Below are positions 48,422 through 60,696 of a stretch of DNA of 64,000 nt, one piece after another (within the stretch, counting starts at the first letter, position 1; every line of letters starts with the position of its first letter). The position numbers and the translations under genes were made by a program. The notes under the pieces were generated by a model. That model saw only the letters and a program-made list of their open reading frames with translations. It was not told the origin of the DNA and searched no databases. The DNA is from Echinarachnius parma (taxonomy: Eukaryota > Echinodermata > Echinoidea > Clypeasteroida > Echinarachniidae), in contig JBAMJV010003127.1 in assembly GCA_037951105.1 (NCBI GenBank), forward strand, positions 1 through 64,000. The letters run 5' to 3'.

Positions 48422-48932
48422 TAAGATAAAATCATGTTAGAAAGAGATACTAATGATGTTATATTATGCATTCTTCTTGCCACACTTAATTTATTGCATA
48501 CAAATATGGGGCAATTCCAGCAATAAAAATAGTATAAGGTTATTGAAATTGCAAAAGAAAGCAGTCAGAATTATTTCTCATAGTACTTATCTTGCCCATT
48601 CAGAACCAATTTTGAAGAGTCTTAATGTTTTAAATGCAAATGACATATATACTTTTCATGTTGCAATATTCATGTATCTTTGTTTTAAACAAATATTGCC
48701 CAAATCTTTAAGCAATCATTTTAAATTTAATAATAATGTGCATACATATTCAACAAGAAGTATGAATGATTTGAATATACCCAAAATACGATTATCAGTC
48801 TTTCATAAATCTATATTTTTTCAGTGTCCAAAATTATGGAATAATGTTCCCCCTGAAATAAAAGCATGTCAGACTTTGAAGTTGTTTAAGAGGAGATTCA
48901 AACAATATTTGCTTTCTAAGAACACATATTGA
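48422..48932 (+). pseudogene. CR1-like RT C-terminus, unit 4, right half
   Basis: Resumes after the insertion with the same text as unit 2, ending LLSKNTY. Removing the insert and one TAA restores continuity with 45180. The LINE 3' tail follows to about 49206. Confidence 0.85.
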
Positions 48933-48975
48933 ATTACCAGCTTTCCGCTGAACAACTAGCCAGTCATTTGTGTGT

Positions 48976-49015
<40 letters not shown>

Positions 49016-49996
49016 AATGTAGGGTAGTTTTGTAATTATGATGTATCTGTATCTGTATATAATTGTGTTGTTGTTGTCTATACATTGGAATCGCTTTTTA
49101 TAAGGCTTTGCCTTTCTTTTGATTCCAAACACTTTACTTTGTAATTTATATTTTCATTGTATGTTTGCTTTTTAAAGTGTTGAATAAAATTTGAATTGAA
49201 TTGAATATAACATAACTGCAAAGAATAATCATAAATGATTGAAAATGATGAATAGTAGGCGTAGCTTAATATGCAATGTTCCTTCCTTAAATCCTCCAAG
49301 GTCCAAGAGATTTGCTCGCTAATGACCTGAATTTGGATCTGTCTTCATTCACATAATAATAATATATGGGGGAATAACAGAAACCAAAAAAAAAATCAAG
49401 ACATTGCACAAACATATAAAAGACGCACTGCTTATAATGCTTTTCTCACATAGGGACTCCCACCTCTTATGTGCAGATCCATTCGGATAAAGTACATTTT
49501 ACGAAAGTTAAGGTGTTATTTCATGTTGGCTATGAATCAAAAATATTAATAATCATATTCTCCTAAATTAATTAATAACCATCAACGAGTAAATGCACGG
49601 AAGATCACAAAAAGGGGTTACAAACTAAATACATACTAATGACATTATATTACACTAACTAGGTCAACTCATGATTTCGATGCTTCTATCACATAGGGAA
49701 TCCAGCCACTGATGTGTAGTTTGGCATTTAAAAAATGGTTATATTATTAATACACATGTACATACTCGACAATATTTCATGAAATTAACTTAATTATACA
49801 TGTTGCGACACGACAGTCAGAACTATATACAGTCATCACGTCTTCTCTTTCGATGCTGCTCTCACATTAGGGACTCCCGCCACCTGATGTGTATTTTTGC
49901 ATCAACAAAATGATTATATTATTAATATACAAAACTCGACAATGTATTATGAAAATAACTACATTATACATGTAGCGACACGACAGACAACATATA

Positions 49997-50710
49997 TACA
50001 GAGTGTTTATAAAAAAGCGGAACCCAACTTCAAACAAGCAATATCTTATGAAGTAAACATAGTTATGTTTATTGCAATATATCATCTTAAAGATGATTTA
50101 TTATTCTTTCATTTGATACCACTTTGGTAATAATTGATCTTGTAGTTATCGAATTGCAGGCATTTTAAACGAGCAATGTTAAAATTGCTTTGCGCACAAG
50201 ATTTAGATCTATTCATCAACACGGGCTGATGGTCATTCATTCAAACCTCTCCTTGTGTTCTTTTGTCTTGTAATCCTTTTGTTCCGTAAATAAATGAACA
50301 TGGAGATACTTTTTTAATCAGTTCCTTGCCTGACCAAGCAACTGACCACTGAACACGAGCACAAACCTGTGTGGACAGACATGGGGGTCATGTGGTAGGA
50401 CATTGGGGATGATTTTGGACCCTCAACTCTTCTCAAATTTGAATAAAATGTCAAATTATGAATCAAGAAACATCATGAAATGTCACTTGACTTTGTCTAC
50501 TGTTTCATTATTTACACTGCATTTAACAATTAGTTTCTACTCTCGTGAGCAAAGTACTTTTTACATAACACTTTTTAAAAAGGTTTTATTCAATCACGCA
50601 TGACGTTATCACAACATATTTGGTATCAAACGAAAGAGTATGAATTGACGTTTATTAAATAAAATATTGCGGGTGGAAGTTGGGTTCCGCTTTTTTATAA
50701 ACACCCTGTA
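49997..50710. mobile_element. Mariner-derived MITE, unit 5
   Basis: 714-bp form with the same deletion as unit 3. Confidence 0.88.
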
Positions 50711-51099
50711 CAATAATCACGACTACTCTTTCCGATGCCTGCTCTCACATAGGGACTCCCGCCACTGATGTGTAGCTTGGCATCAATAATAGTAAACTAG
50801 CACAAAATAATGTTAATACTTGTGGTTTGCGGTTGCACCATGTATATGGAGAGGATTGGTAAGTCCTGAGAAGGACTGCTGGTATTCTTTCTAGGATAGT
50901 CCTAACAGGAACTGTGGTAGTCATAGACAGGACTGTTGGTAGTCCTGGAAAGGACTGTTGGTATTCTTTCTTGAGCTTGATGTTCTGATAAGAACTACAG
51001 CGCCGGTATAGTTATTGTAAGGAGAGGGTTGGTGGTAGGAGAGGCTCTACGTTTCGAACAGGTTGACTGTCCGTCGTCAGGTGTGTGTGTATGTGTGTG

Positions 51100-51580
51100 T
51101 ACAGACCTACACCACAGAGTCGGGACTACTGCATGAAAACACTCCATTAAACTCGGGACATTTTAAAAAGTCGGGACCGAATTCCCGGTCCCCACATTTT
51201 TAACCGCTTATTTTGCGTGCAAAGTGATCTATAGATGGCGCTATTCATTATTAGCTATTAATACTAAAGTGCCGGAAATAATGTGTGTTTTCTTTTTTGT
51301 GTGTTTTGATGGCACGCCTATGAGAAACACGCATTCATAGTTTGGAATTTCCCGGAGCCCTTGGTGGAATAACGCCATCTGTGGCGGTAAATGGCCATGC
51401 ATGGAGCGTGATCATGGACGGCACTGATATTGGTGATGGATGGTCATGATAAATGAGGATGATGATGGTGATGGATGATAAGTGATGGTGATGAAGGAAG
51501 GTGTACCACAGGTTCATAATTGGACCCGGGACTACTAATAGAATATGCACGTGAAAGGTGGTCCTCGGATTGTTGTGTAG
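51100..51580. mobile_element. 481-bp TG-bounded element, copy 3
   Basis: Almost identical to copy 2, with the same outer junctions, so it arose by duplication of the short unit and not by a fresh insertion. Confidence 0.8.
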
Positions 51581-51582
51581 GT

Positions 51583-51618
<36 letters not shown>

Positions 51619-51857
51619 GTGTGTGTGTGTGTGTGCAATGTAGGGTAGTTTTGTAATTATGATGTATCTGTATCTGTATATAATTGTGTTGTTGTTGTCT
51701 ATACATTGGAATCGCTTTTTATAAGGCTTTGCCTTTCTTTTGATTCCAAACACTTTACTTTGTAATTTATATTTTCATTGTATGTTTGCTTTTTAAAGTG
51801 TTGAATAAAATTTGAATTGAATTGAATATAACATAACTGCAAAGAATAATCATAAAT

Positions 51858-52288
51858 GTGACCTTACACCACAAAACGACCAATAAGTCGGGGAAAATCA
51901 TTATGCTGATTTTCACATGATTATACAGTAGACTTCATTACCTTTAAAATGGTATATAATTTGTCATATTCAGACAAGGCAAACCCTCTGAAAATTAGCG
52001 ACAAAGATTTGGAAAATGGCTGAAGCAGTTTTAAAACAAAGGAGAAATGGGACACTTCAATGATTGTCATCCATTCAAGCGCTGTATATCCTATAATTTT
52101 ATTCAATGAAAAAATATATTTAAACAGGATTTCTGACGATCAAAATTTCACAGAAGGCAGATAAGGTTACCTTCATTCAGAAAATACAAAAATCCTAAAT
52201 TTCATATTTTAAACCAAATTTGATATTTTAGCTAATAACAGAGAAACTATCTGAGCGACATAACGGTCGTTTTGTGGTGTAAGGTCAC
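51858..52288. mobile_element. 431-bp MITE with AAAT duplication
   Basis: Ends GTGACCTTACACCACAAAAC and its reverse complement, at least 24 bp without mismatch. AAAT lies at 51854-51857 and 52289-52292. The empty site is seen in the other units. No coding sequence. Confidence 0.88.
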
Positions 52289-53052
52289 AAATGATTGAAA
52301 AGGATGAATAGTAGGCGTAGCTTAATATGCAATGTTCCTCCCTTAAATCCTCCAAGGGCCAAGAGATTTGCTCGCTAATGACCTGAATTTGGATCTGTCT
52401 TCATTCACATAATAATAATATATGTGGGAATAACAGAAACCTAAAAAAAAAATCAAGACATTGCACAAACATATAAAAAACGCACTGCTTATAATGCTTT
52501 TCTCACATAGGGACTCCCACCTCTTATGTGCAGATCCATTTGGATAAAGTACATTTTACGAAAGTTAAGGTGTTATTTCATGTTGGCTATGAATCAAAAA
52601 TATTAATAATCATATTCTCCTAAATTAATTAATAACCATCAACAAGTAAATGCACGGAAGATCACAAAAAGGGGTTACAAACTAAATACATACTAATGAC
52701 ATTATATTACACTAACTAGGTCAACTCATGATTTCGATGCTTCTATCACATAGGGAATCCAGCCACTGATGTGTAGTTTGGCATTAAAAAATGGTTATAT
52801 TATTAATACACATGTACATACTCGACAATATTTCATGAAATTAACTTAATTATACATGTTGCGACACGACAGTCAGAACTATATACAGTCATCACGTCTA
52901 CTCTTTCGATGCTGCTCTCACATTAGGGACTCCCGCCACCTGATGTGTATTTTTGCATCAACAAAATGATTATATTATCAATATACAAAACTCGACAATG
53001 TATTATGAAAATAACTACATTATACATGTAGCGACACGACAGACAACATATA

Positions 53053-53800
53053 TACAGAGTGTTTATAAAAAAGCGGAACCCAACTTCAAACAAGCAATAT
53101 CTTATGAAGTAAACATAGTTATGTTTATTGCAATATATCATCTTAAAGATGATTTATTATTCTTTCATTTGATACCACTTTGGTAATAATTGATCTTGTA
53201 GTTATCGAATTGCAGGCATTTTAAACGAGCAATGTTAAAATTGCTTTGCGCACAAGATTTAGATCTATTCATCAACACGGGCTGATGGTCATTCATTCAA
53301 ACCTCTCCTTGTGTTCTTTTGTCTTGTAATCCTTTTGTTCCGTAAATAAATGAACATGGAGATACTTTTTTAATCAGTTCCTTGCCTGACCAAGCAACTG
53401 ACCACTGAACACGAGCACAAACCTGTGTGGACAGACATGGGGGTCATGTGGTAGGACATTGGGGATGATTTTGGACCCTCAACTCTTCTCAAAGTTGAAT
53501 AAAATGTCAAATTATGAATCAAGAAACATCATGAAATGTCACTTGACTTTGTCTACTGTTTCATTATTTACACTGCATTTAACAATTAGTTTCTACTCTC
53601 GTGAGCAAAGTACTTTTTACATAACACTTTTTAAAAAGGTTTTATTCAATCACGCATGACGTTATCACAACATATTTGGTATCAAACGAAAGAGTATGAA
53701 TTGACTTTTGATATGCCATATAGCAATAAATATAATTATGTTTATTAAATAAAATATTGCGGGTGGAAGTTGGGTTCCGCTTTTTTATAAACACCCTGTA
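53053..53800. mobile_element. Mariner-derived MITE, unit 6
   Basis: 748-bp full form, as in units 2 and 4. Confidence 0.88.
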
Positions 53801-55887
53801 CAATAATCACGACTACTCTTTCCGATGCCTGCTCTCACATAGGGACTCCCGCCACTGATGTGTAGCTTGGCATCAATAATAGTAAACTAGCACAAAATAA
53901 TGTTAATACTTGTGGTTTGCGGTTGCACCATGTATATGGAGAGGATTGGTAAGTCCTGAGAAGGACTGCTGGTATTCTTTCTAGGATAGTCCTAACAGGA
54001 ACTGTGGTAGTCATAGACAGGACTGTTGGTAGTCCTGGAAAGGACTGTTGGTATTCATTCTTGAGCTTGATGTTCTGATAAGAACTACAGCGCCGGTATA
54101 GTTATTGTAAGGAGAGGGTTGGTGGTAGGAGAGGCTCTACGTTTCGAACAGGTTGACTGTCCGTCGTCAGGAGTTAGTTAGTTAATTTAAATTTAAATGG
54201 CGACGCAGTCAGCATTGACTATTTACGCCATGTCAATATAATTTGGGTAAGGCCAATAAAAAACGTATATATTCAAAACTATTATTCTAATTATATTCTC
54301 CATTTGAGAAATCAGTGAACGGGACTCCCGCCTCACTCACTGGATCCCTCGTTGGAGGTCTATATCTTTAAATCCAATATTTACTTACTTATTTATTTTC
54401 TTAAAACACACACAATAAACCATATCTGGGCGAGAAAAATATAGCAGGCGCGCACTAAAAAAAAAAAAGGGGGGGGGGGGAGCAAGGCGTTGAGCACCAG
54501 ACTAGTGCCGCAGCACTAGTTCGCGGAGGCCACGAAAAAACCCCAGATCATGCTGGAGGAAACGTGGTTGCGTCCTAGGGTATTAAACGAGGGCGCACTC
54601 CCTGTCTGGTTGCAAAAAAAAAAAAAAAAAAAAAGAAGGTAGCACGCAACATACAAACAATAAATGCATCAATAAATTCATAAATAAATGTGTACAACTT
54701 CAACTCAACATGCTCAAAACTATTGGTCATTACAAAACAAGAGTCATCTGCGGGGGTGGGCCAGGTGAACGGGACTCCCTCCTCAGACACCTGACACCAC
54801 CCCAGGTGTATATAATATAGACTATGAACTCATAATTATACATATCAACCTAAACTCAAAATTATTAATAATTACCCTGCAAGAGTTATGTGTGGGGGTG
54901 GGACAGGCGAACGGGACTCCCGCCACATACACCTGACACCGCCCTTTACATGTATAGTACACACACAAAATTACCATTACGTGTAATTATATATCATTAT
55001 ATATGACAATATTACAATATTATATGGGGATCTTTGTTAATCATGTCATGGGTCCGTTTCTTCCAAGTTTGACATTTACACTTGGATGCTTGGATGAATG
55101 GAAATGTTTTGCTCACAAAGTGTGTACATACCTTTATATTAATGGTGTGTACTTGTGTGAGGTTTTGTTGTTGAAAGTTGTATTGATCTCTCAGAAAAAG
55201 ATAAGAAAAAGCCATTAGGAGGAAGAGCTCAAATCAAGTCTTCCATGAGTTAATGATAACATTTTTCTCTCCAATCATTCATTTTCACACCTAACCAATG
55301 TTTGTAACACTCACAAATATAATTCCCTTTTATTTCATTTCATTCATTGTTTGTTTCCGTTAGTTGAACATGAAAGGAAACAAGTAGTCAGTTTCTCAAA
55401 AGATATTTTTGTGCGAGAACATAATGAACAACTTCGTATTTGTAAGGCATGAACACAATGGACAACGCGTCTCCTTACAAAACCTGGAGGGAAGGTACAT
55501 CTGACATGATTTACCAAGATCCCCATTCTCCATGACCACTGAAGCAAATTGAATATGGTTTTCTGCAAGATGTATGTAATAAGTTATAGTTTCATACCCT
55601 GAAATAGCATTATGATTAATCTACTATATTTAAAGTAATTGTTGCAGAAAGTCTGATTGTAAATATTCCATTCATATGGGTGCCAAAAGCATCCAAGTGT
55701 ACATTTCAAGCTGGAAGAAACGGACACATGACATGATTTACAAAGATCCCTACTCTCCATGACCACTGAAGCAAATCGAATAGGGTTTTCTGCAAGATGT
55801 AGGTAATTAGTTATAGTTTCATACCATGAAATAGCATTATTATTGATCTACTATCCTTAAAGTAATCGTTCCAGAAAGTCTGATTGT

Positions 55888-55918
<31 letters not shown>

Positions 55919-56011
55919 GGGGGGGGGGGGGGGGGGACATACGGTATATATAATCTTAATAAAACTAACTTCATGTTATTCTGAAATAAAAATATTCCAC
56001 ATGAAAATGTT

Positions 56012-56659
56012 GTGATTAAAGTTAAAGATATTATAATAAAAAGAACCTCTCAGGTTAAATTGGTAGGATTTACACTGGATGATAAGCTTACTTGGAATGA
56101 ACACACTGGTGCCATATGCAATAAACTTTCTAAAACTATTGGTATTTTGTATAAGATAAAATCATGTTCGAAAGAGATACTAATGATGTTATATTATGCA
56201 TTCTTCTTGCCACACTTAATTTATTGCATACAAATATGGGGCAATTCCAGCAATAAAAATAGTATAAGGTTATTGAAATTGCAAAAGAAAGCAGTCAGAA
56301 TTATTTCTCTTAGTACTTATCTTGCCCATTCAGAACCAATTTTGAAGAGTCTTAATGTTTTAAATGCAAATGACATATAAACTTTTCATGTTGCAATATT
56401 CATGTATCTTTGTTTTAAACAAATATTGCCCAAATCTTTAAGCAATCATTTTAAATTTAATAATAATGTGCATACATATTCAACAAGAAGTATGAATGAT
56501 TTGAATATACCCAAAATACGATTATCAGTCTTTCATAAATCTATATTTTTTCAGTGTCCAAAATTATGGAATAATGTTCCCCCTGAAATAAAAGCATGTC
56601 AGACTTTGAAGTTGTTTAAGAGGAGATTCAAACAATATTTGCTTTCTAAGAACAACTAG
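56012..56659 (+). pseudogene. CR1-like RT C-terminus, unit 6
   Basis: Same frame as unit 2 with a TAA after NDI (about 56378), one Val-to-Phe change near the start and a shortened C-terminus (LLSKNN) from a 29-bp deletion. Confidence 0.85.
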
Positions 56660-56675
56660 CCAGTCATTTGTGTGT

Positions 56676-56715
<40 letters not shown>

Positions 56716-56917
56716 AATGTAGGGTAGTTTTGTAATTATGATGTATCTGTATCTGTATATAATTGTGTTGTTGTTGTCTATACATTGGAATCGCTTTTTA
56801 TAAGGCTTTGCCTTTCTTTTGATTCCAAACACTTTACTTTGTAATTTATATTTTCATTGTATGTTTGCTTTTTAAAGTGTTGAATAAAATTTGAATTGAA
56901 TTGAATATAACATAACT

Positions 56918-57189
56918 GCAAAGAATAATCATAAATGATTGAAAATGATGAATAGTAGGCGTAGCTTAATATGCAATGTTCCTCCCTTAAATCCTCCAAG
57001 GGCCAAGAGATTTGCTCGCTAATGACCTGAATTTGGATCTGTCTTCATTCACACGGTCTCCGTGGCCTAGTGGTGAAGGCGTCGGCGTTCTAAGCCAGAG
57101 ACCCGGGTTCGAGTCCTGGCGGAGACAGTTTTTCGACCCGTCTACGTCTACTCTTCTTCCTTTTCAATCATTTATGATTATTCTTTGCA
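56918..57189. repeat. Inverted repeats flanking the tRNA-like sequence
   Basis: TGCAAAGAATAATCATAAAT.. at 56918-56946 is matched exactly, inverted, at 57161-57189 (29 of 29). A weaker match extends inward to about 47 bp (GAGTAGACGTAG against AATAGTAGGCGTAG). The left copy is the ordinary tail that follows every LINE end in the array. The right copy occurs only here. Confidence 0.8.
57056..57127 (+). tRNA. tRNA-Arg(TCT)-like sequence
   Basis: 72 nt fold as a cloverleaf: acceptor GTCTCCG/CGGAGAC, D arm GCCT..AGGC, anticodon loop GTTCTAA with anticodon TCT, and T arm CCGGG-TTCGAGT-CCTGG. The A box TGGCCTAGTGG and B box GGTTCGAGTCC fit RNA polymerase III consensus. GTTTTT follows as a terminator. 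The anticodon stem has one C-A mismatch and a weak G-T end, and the sequence could instead be the head of a tRNA-derived SINE. It stands at the edge of the tandem array. Confidence 0.6.
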
Positions 57190-57249
57190 ATTATTTGAAT
57201 ATAGGAATAAACCAAAGCTGTATGTATTAGTTCACCTTTTGCCTATATA

Positions 57250-57787
57250 TATACATGATATATAAAATATATTATACATATCTTTTTTAGTTCTTTGAAT
57301 GTGAATATTTGAGCTTCTTAACAAATTCATAATTTCGTAAGTTCCCGTAATATTCGTCTCTACAATGAGCATTGCACTTTCATTCATATATTTAGGGCAT
57401 TCAGCTAAATAATGAAGTACAATTTCCGTTTCTAATCACCTTTCACATAAACCATTTTCCTGAAGGCCTTATCTTAATAAAACTTCAGTCCTATAATACC
57501 AAAATAATCGTAATCATCAAAATAGGTTGTCTTCCTTCCTATGTAAGGAGGTTTCAAATTTCAATGGTAAATACAATGATACCTGCTTTAAAAAACCCGA
57601 TGGTGAGTTTGCCCATCTCTGCTGCCAAATATTATAAGTTTTATTCTTTATTTCCTGTCTTGCTTCAGAAAGAGTCATCTTACTGCATATCTGGATTGGA
57701 CCATTGTGTCCCGCCTTAACATAATTATCTGCAATTTCATTGCCTTGAATGCCACAATGGGCAGGCATCCATTAAAAAGCAACCTTA
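57250..57787 (-). pseudogene. I-like LINE, RNase H C-terminal half (minus strand)
   Basis: Minus-strand text MPAHCGIQGNEIADNYVKAG (from 57768) carries the last RNase H motifs, His and the NE..AD acidic site. It goes on through a Trp/Arg-rich region and, past stops, ENGLCER..ETEIVLHYLAECPKY, the Cys/His tail of this LINE group. It is the downstream part of a copy whose upstream half lies at 60697-62010. The two are separated by insertions at 57788-60692. Several stops show it is dead. Confidence 0.8.
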
Positions 57788-60226
57788 TGCTACAGTCACA
57801 AATGGTCCGATTTGGGCTACGGCGCCCGTACGATGCCACTTTTATGTGAAATCTTGCGGGAATCTTGCGGCGCCCGCACGGGTGCCGTGGCTATCGTACG
57901 GTCGCCGTTGCATTTTTCCTCGCCGTACGATGTCAAAAATTTGTTTAACGCGGAGTTAAAACAAGAAATGCATCGTACGATGTTTTACTTGCCGTAAGCC
58001 CGTAGACACAGCGTAGAGAGCATCGCACGGGCACCACAAGGGCATCGCACGGGTATGTGCACGTTGTACACAACGTATGGAAGTTCTATGCTCGCTGCCA
58101 TGATACCCCAATGACACAACAGTGTTTCCTGGCACCAATCAGCGTCGCGCATTTCCGGCGTTGCGCGTGCAATGATCTAGTGTAAACTCTGCGAGCAATC
58201 GTACCGCTTAACGTTGCGTCAATTTGAACTCGGAACTCAATCTAGCTTTCATAATTTCTCTTTTATTTAGAAATTCTGCATTGTGGAAGAAATATGGATC
58301 ATTTTACAACAAACTTCTTATCCTACTCTTTCTTATCGACATGTTTGTATTCAATTTAACTGAATATTCACATTTATATAAGACATTTAAAAAGGGGTTA
58401 AATATGACAAAAAGGCCTTCACGGATGAATTAAAAGCCTATTTTTAAGACGAAATATTGAAAAACCTAGAGTTTTCCCGACAAAGCGAGTGTCATAAATG
58501 TAATATTTGGGACCTGTTCTTAATTTATTGATTGGGTGTTACAACTCTTAAATAGTCAGTTTTTAGCTAAATTCCTCAGAAAAATTGTTAGCCGTAAATC
58601 TCATGAACAACAAATCATACGGTTCTGCGCGTAAGACCATACCCGAGCGCGTCGGCATCGCTATCCAGCTGCTTACGGCGGTCTGAATAATTTCACGTGC
58701 TTTGCCCCTCGTCATTGATTTACCGTCGAACTTTTCGAATAACACGAAATAACAGCTTTTAAAATGAAATAAATTAGATAAAACATCTTACCTGGATTAA
58801 ATAGTAAATCTGACATCGATTTCACTAGTTTAAATGTAATTTCATAATCAGATAATAAATAAATTACCGAGTTTGTTGCTCATAACGCTGTGACGGCGTG
58901 AGTGAGTTCCGCGCACTCATTGGTTTAGATTCATGCTGGAATTTGCGTAACATGCAATGGCGAAGGATAGCCACGCCGCTAGACATGGCTAAACTCCCAA
59001 TGGAGTCGCGCACGAATGTTGCTTCAGCTGCTTTTAGAGAGAATTGTTAATTTTATATCTAGAAAATAAAACAAAATAACTACAAGTTGTTTGTGAATTA
59101 TTTATAAAAAAATATCTAATTTTCCTAAAACACATCGTGTATGTCCGTATTTCCTTCCACGGTCGATATAAAGTGCAATAAAAATGCGGCTGTCCGAATT
59201 TTTCGAAAATTTGATATTTTTCTCCTAACTTCAGAAAGTTGTAGCTTAAAAACTGACATTTAAGAGTTGCAACTGTCAATATGATGATGAAAATATAAAC
59301 AAAGAACATTACTTCCATGAAAACCTAATTTATGTAAAAACTCTAGAAATTTGAATATTTAAATTTGAAAATAACCTTGAAATTTGGCTCTTTTTACTTG
59401 CATTTTCACCCAATCTTCGCGGCCTACTAAAGTCTTGAAAAAAAAAAAATTGTCCATTGATTTGTATATCATTTGAAAGCTGACGATCAGCTGATCGTAG
59501 CCGTTTTTGTTAAAACAATCTTATAACTATTCTGATTGGATAAAGAATCAGAGAGATGTCTCAGTAAGCCAATAAGACAACTCGACAGAAAAATCAAGAA
59601 AAATGTTACGGGAAAGGCCGGTCGCGTACCGTACATGGCAGCGCCCATAGGTTTTCCAGCGTGCACATACGTGGAACAGCACGGACATCGCAGCCTTTTT
59701 TTCGAATATCGTACGATTTTGAGACAGAAAATTTGGCCATTCAAATCGTACGGGTACCGTGGAGTCACCGTAAGAGTACCGTAAGGCACCCGTACGGGTA
59801 CTTAGTTTGTGTTCACGGGGGCCGTGCGAGTTATGTTTTTTGCCGTAAGCCCGTAGACACAGCGTAGAGAGCATCGCACGGGCACCACAAGGGTATTGCA
59901 CGGGCACAGCACGGACATCGCAGCCTTTTTTTGAATATCGTACGATTTTGAGACAGAAAATTTGGCCACTCAAATCGTACGGGTACCGTGGAGTCACCGT
60001 AAGAGTACTGTAAGGCACCCGTACGGGCACTTAGTTTGTGTTCACGGGGGCCGTGCGATTTATGTTTCATTTTAAGACAAAGGTCATCGTACGGGGCCCG
60101 GAGAATATGTGACTGCTACTCTAAAATACCACAGACATCGTACGATATCACGATTTCCCAAAATCGTAGAAAATCCGCCGTAGGGAGAAAAATCGTACGG
60201 CGCCCGGACCATTTGTGACTGTAGCA
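57788..60226. mobile_element. 2.44-kb TIR element with TTA duplication, CGTACG-rich
   Basis: Left end TGCTACAGTCACAAATGG; right end is the inverse, CCATTTGTGACTGTAGCA, with CGCCCGTACGAT-type words just inside. TTA flanks both ends (57785-57787, 60227-60229), as in PIF/Harbinger elements. Both end regions are dense in CGTACG and GCACGGG. Internal direct repeats: about 59676-59837 with 59906-60066, and 57990-58052 with 59840-59905. A minus-strand frame at 58563-58745 (LFEKFDGKSMTRGKAREIIQ at its start) might be a coding remnant; I cannot name it. No full transposase. Confidence 0.78.
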
Positions 60227-60230
60227 TTAA

Positions 60231-60692
60231 AGGGGTAGTACAGTTTTGGTAAGGCTGAGCTTTAGTAACCAAAACCTGCACAATGACACTACAAACTAAT
60301 AGTTATAACTCCACGATGCTCGGAAGGTATAGAAAAACGAATAAGTAAAACGCCTGTTATCATTCGAAAAGAGCCATTGAAACACAAGAGGACGCTCTCT
60401 AAAAACATGGGTTTCAACCATTTTCATACAAAATTATGCATGTGATGTTTTGTTGAAATAATGATTAAATAGAGAGATCATCAACAACTAATTTAAAACC
60501 TGTTTTGAAATGTTTGGAAAAGTGTAAGCATTTTTTGGTATTTTTGTTTAAATCATCGAATATATCTGGGCCCCAGATTTATTACGATCGGATATATTTA
60601 TTGATATTTCAACCATTTCTAAACCGATTTAAAAAAAATAAAGTTTATTCTGCCATCGTGCAGCTCCCTCTATACCAAAACTTAACTACCCC
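60231..60692. mobile_element. 462-bp MITE with TTAA duplication, second copy
   Basis: Starts AGGGGTAGTACAGTTTTGGTA and ends TACCAAAACTTAACTACCCC. TTAA lies at 60227-60230 and 60693-60696. The interior matches 11805-12341 (AACCTGCACAATGACACTAC, GCATGTGATGTTTTGTTGA) with deletions. It landed on the TTA(A) at the edge of the CGTACG-rich element. Confidence 0.85.
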
Positions 60693-60696
60693 TTAA

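Larger units (their letters stand above)
41450..49369. repeat. Array unit 4 (long, split by a palindromic element)
   Basis: Long unit of about 4.68 kb once the insertion at 45181-48421 is removed. It shares a variant in the third hairpin region (TATTATCAATATAC) with unit 6 but not unit 2. Confidence 0.9.
49370..52425. repeat. Array unit 5 (short, with a 431-bp insertion)
   Basis: Short unit with the same TG-element replacement, the same 36-bp MITE deletion and the same small variants (CATTCGG, CAACGAG, CGTCTTCTC) as unit 3. The MITE at 51858-52288 is unique to it. About 2.63 kb without that insertion. Confidence 0.9.
52426..57052. repeat. Array unit 6 (long, last)
   Basis: Long unit, sister to unit 4. 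Its RT frame has a TAA stop after NDI (about 56378) and a 29-bp deletion near the end of the frame at 56655. After TCTTCATTCACAC the array stops and the tRNA-like sequence begins. Confidence 0.9.

Noticed and set aside
29088..57052. CRISPR array or bacterial operon
   Set aside because: Units are kilobases long, contain eukaryotic LINE and mariner parts, and lack short regular repeats with unique spacers.
59487..60070. Several overlapping 80-160 codon frames on both strands
   Set aside because: They are driven by the CG-rich duplicated blocks (CGTACGGGTACC-like) of a transposon; no motif supports any of them.
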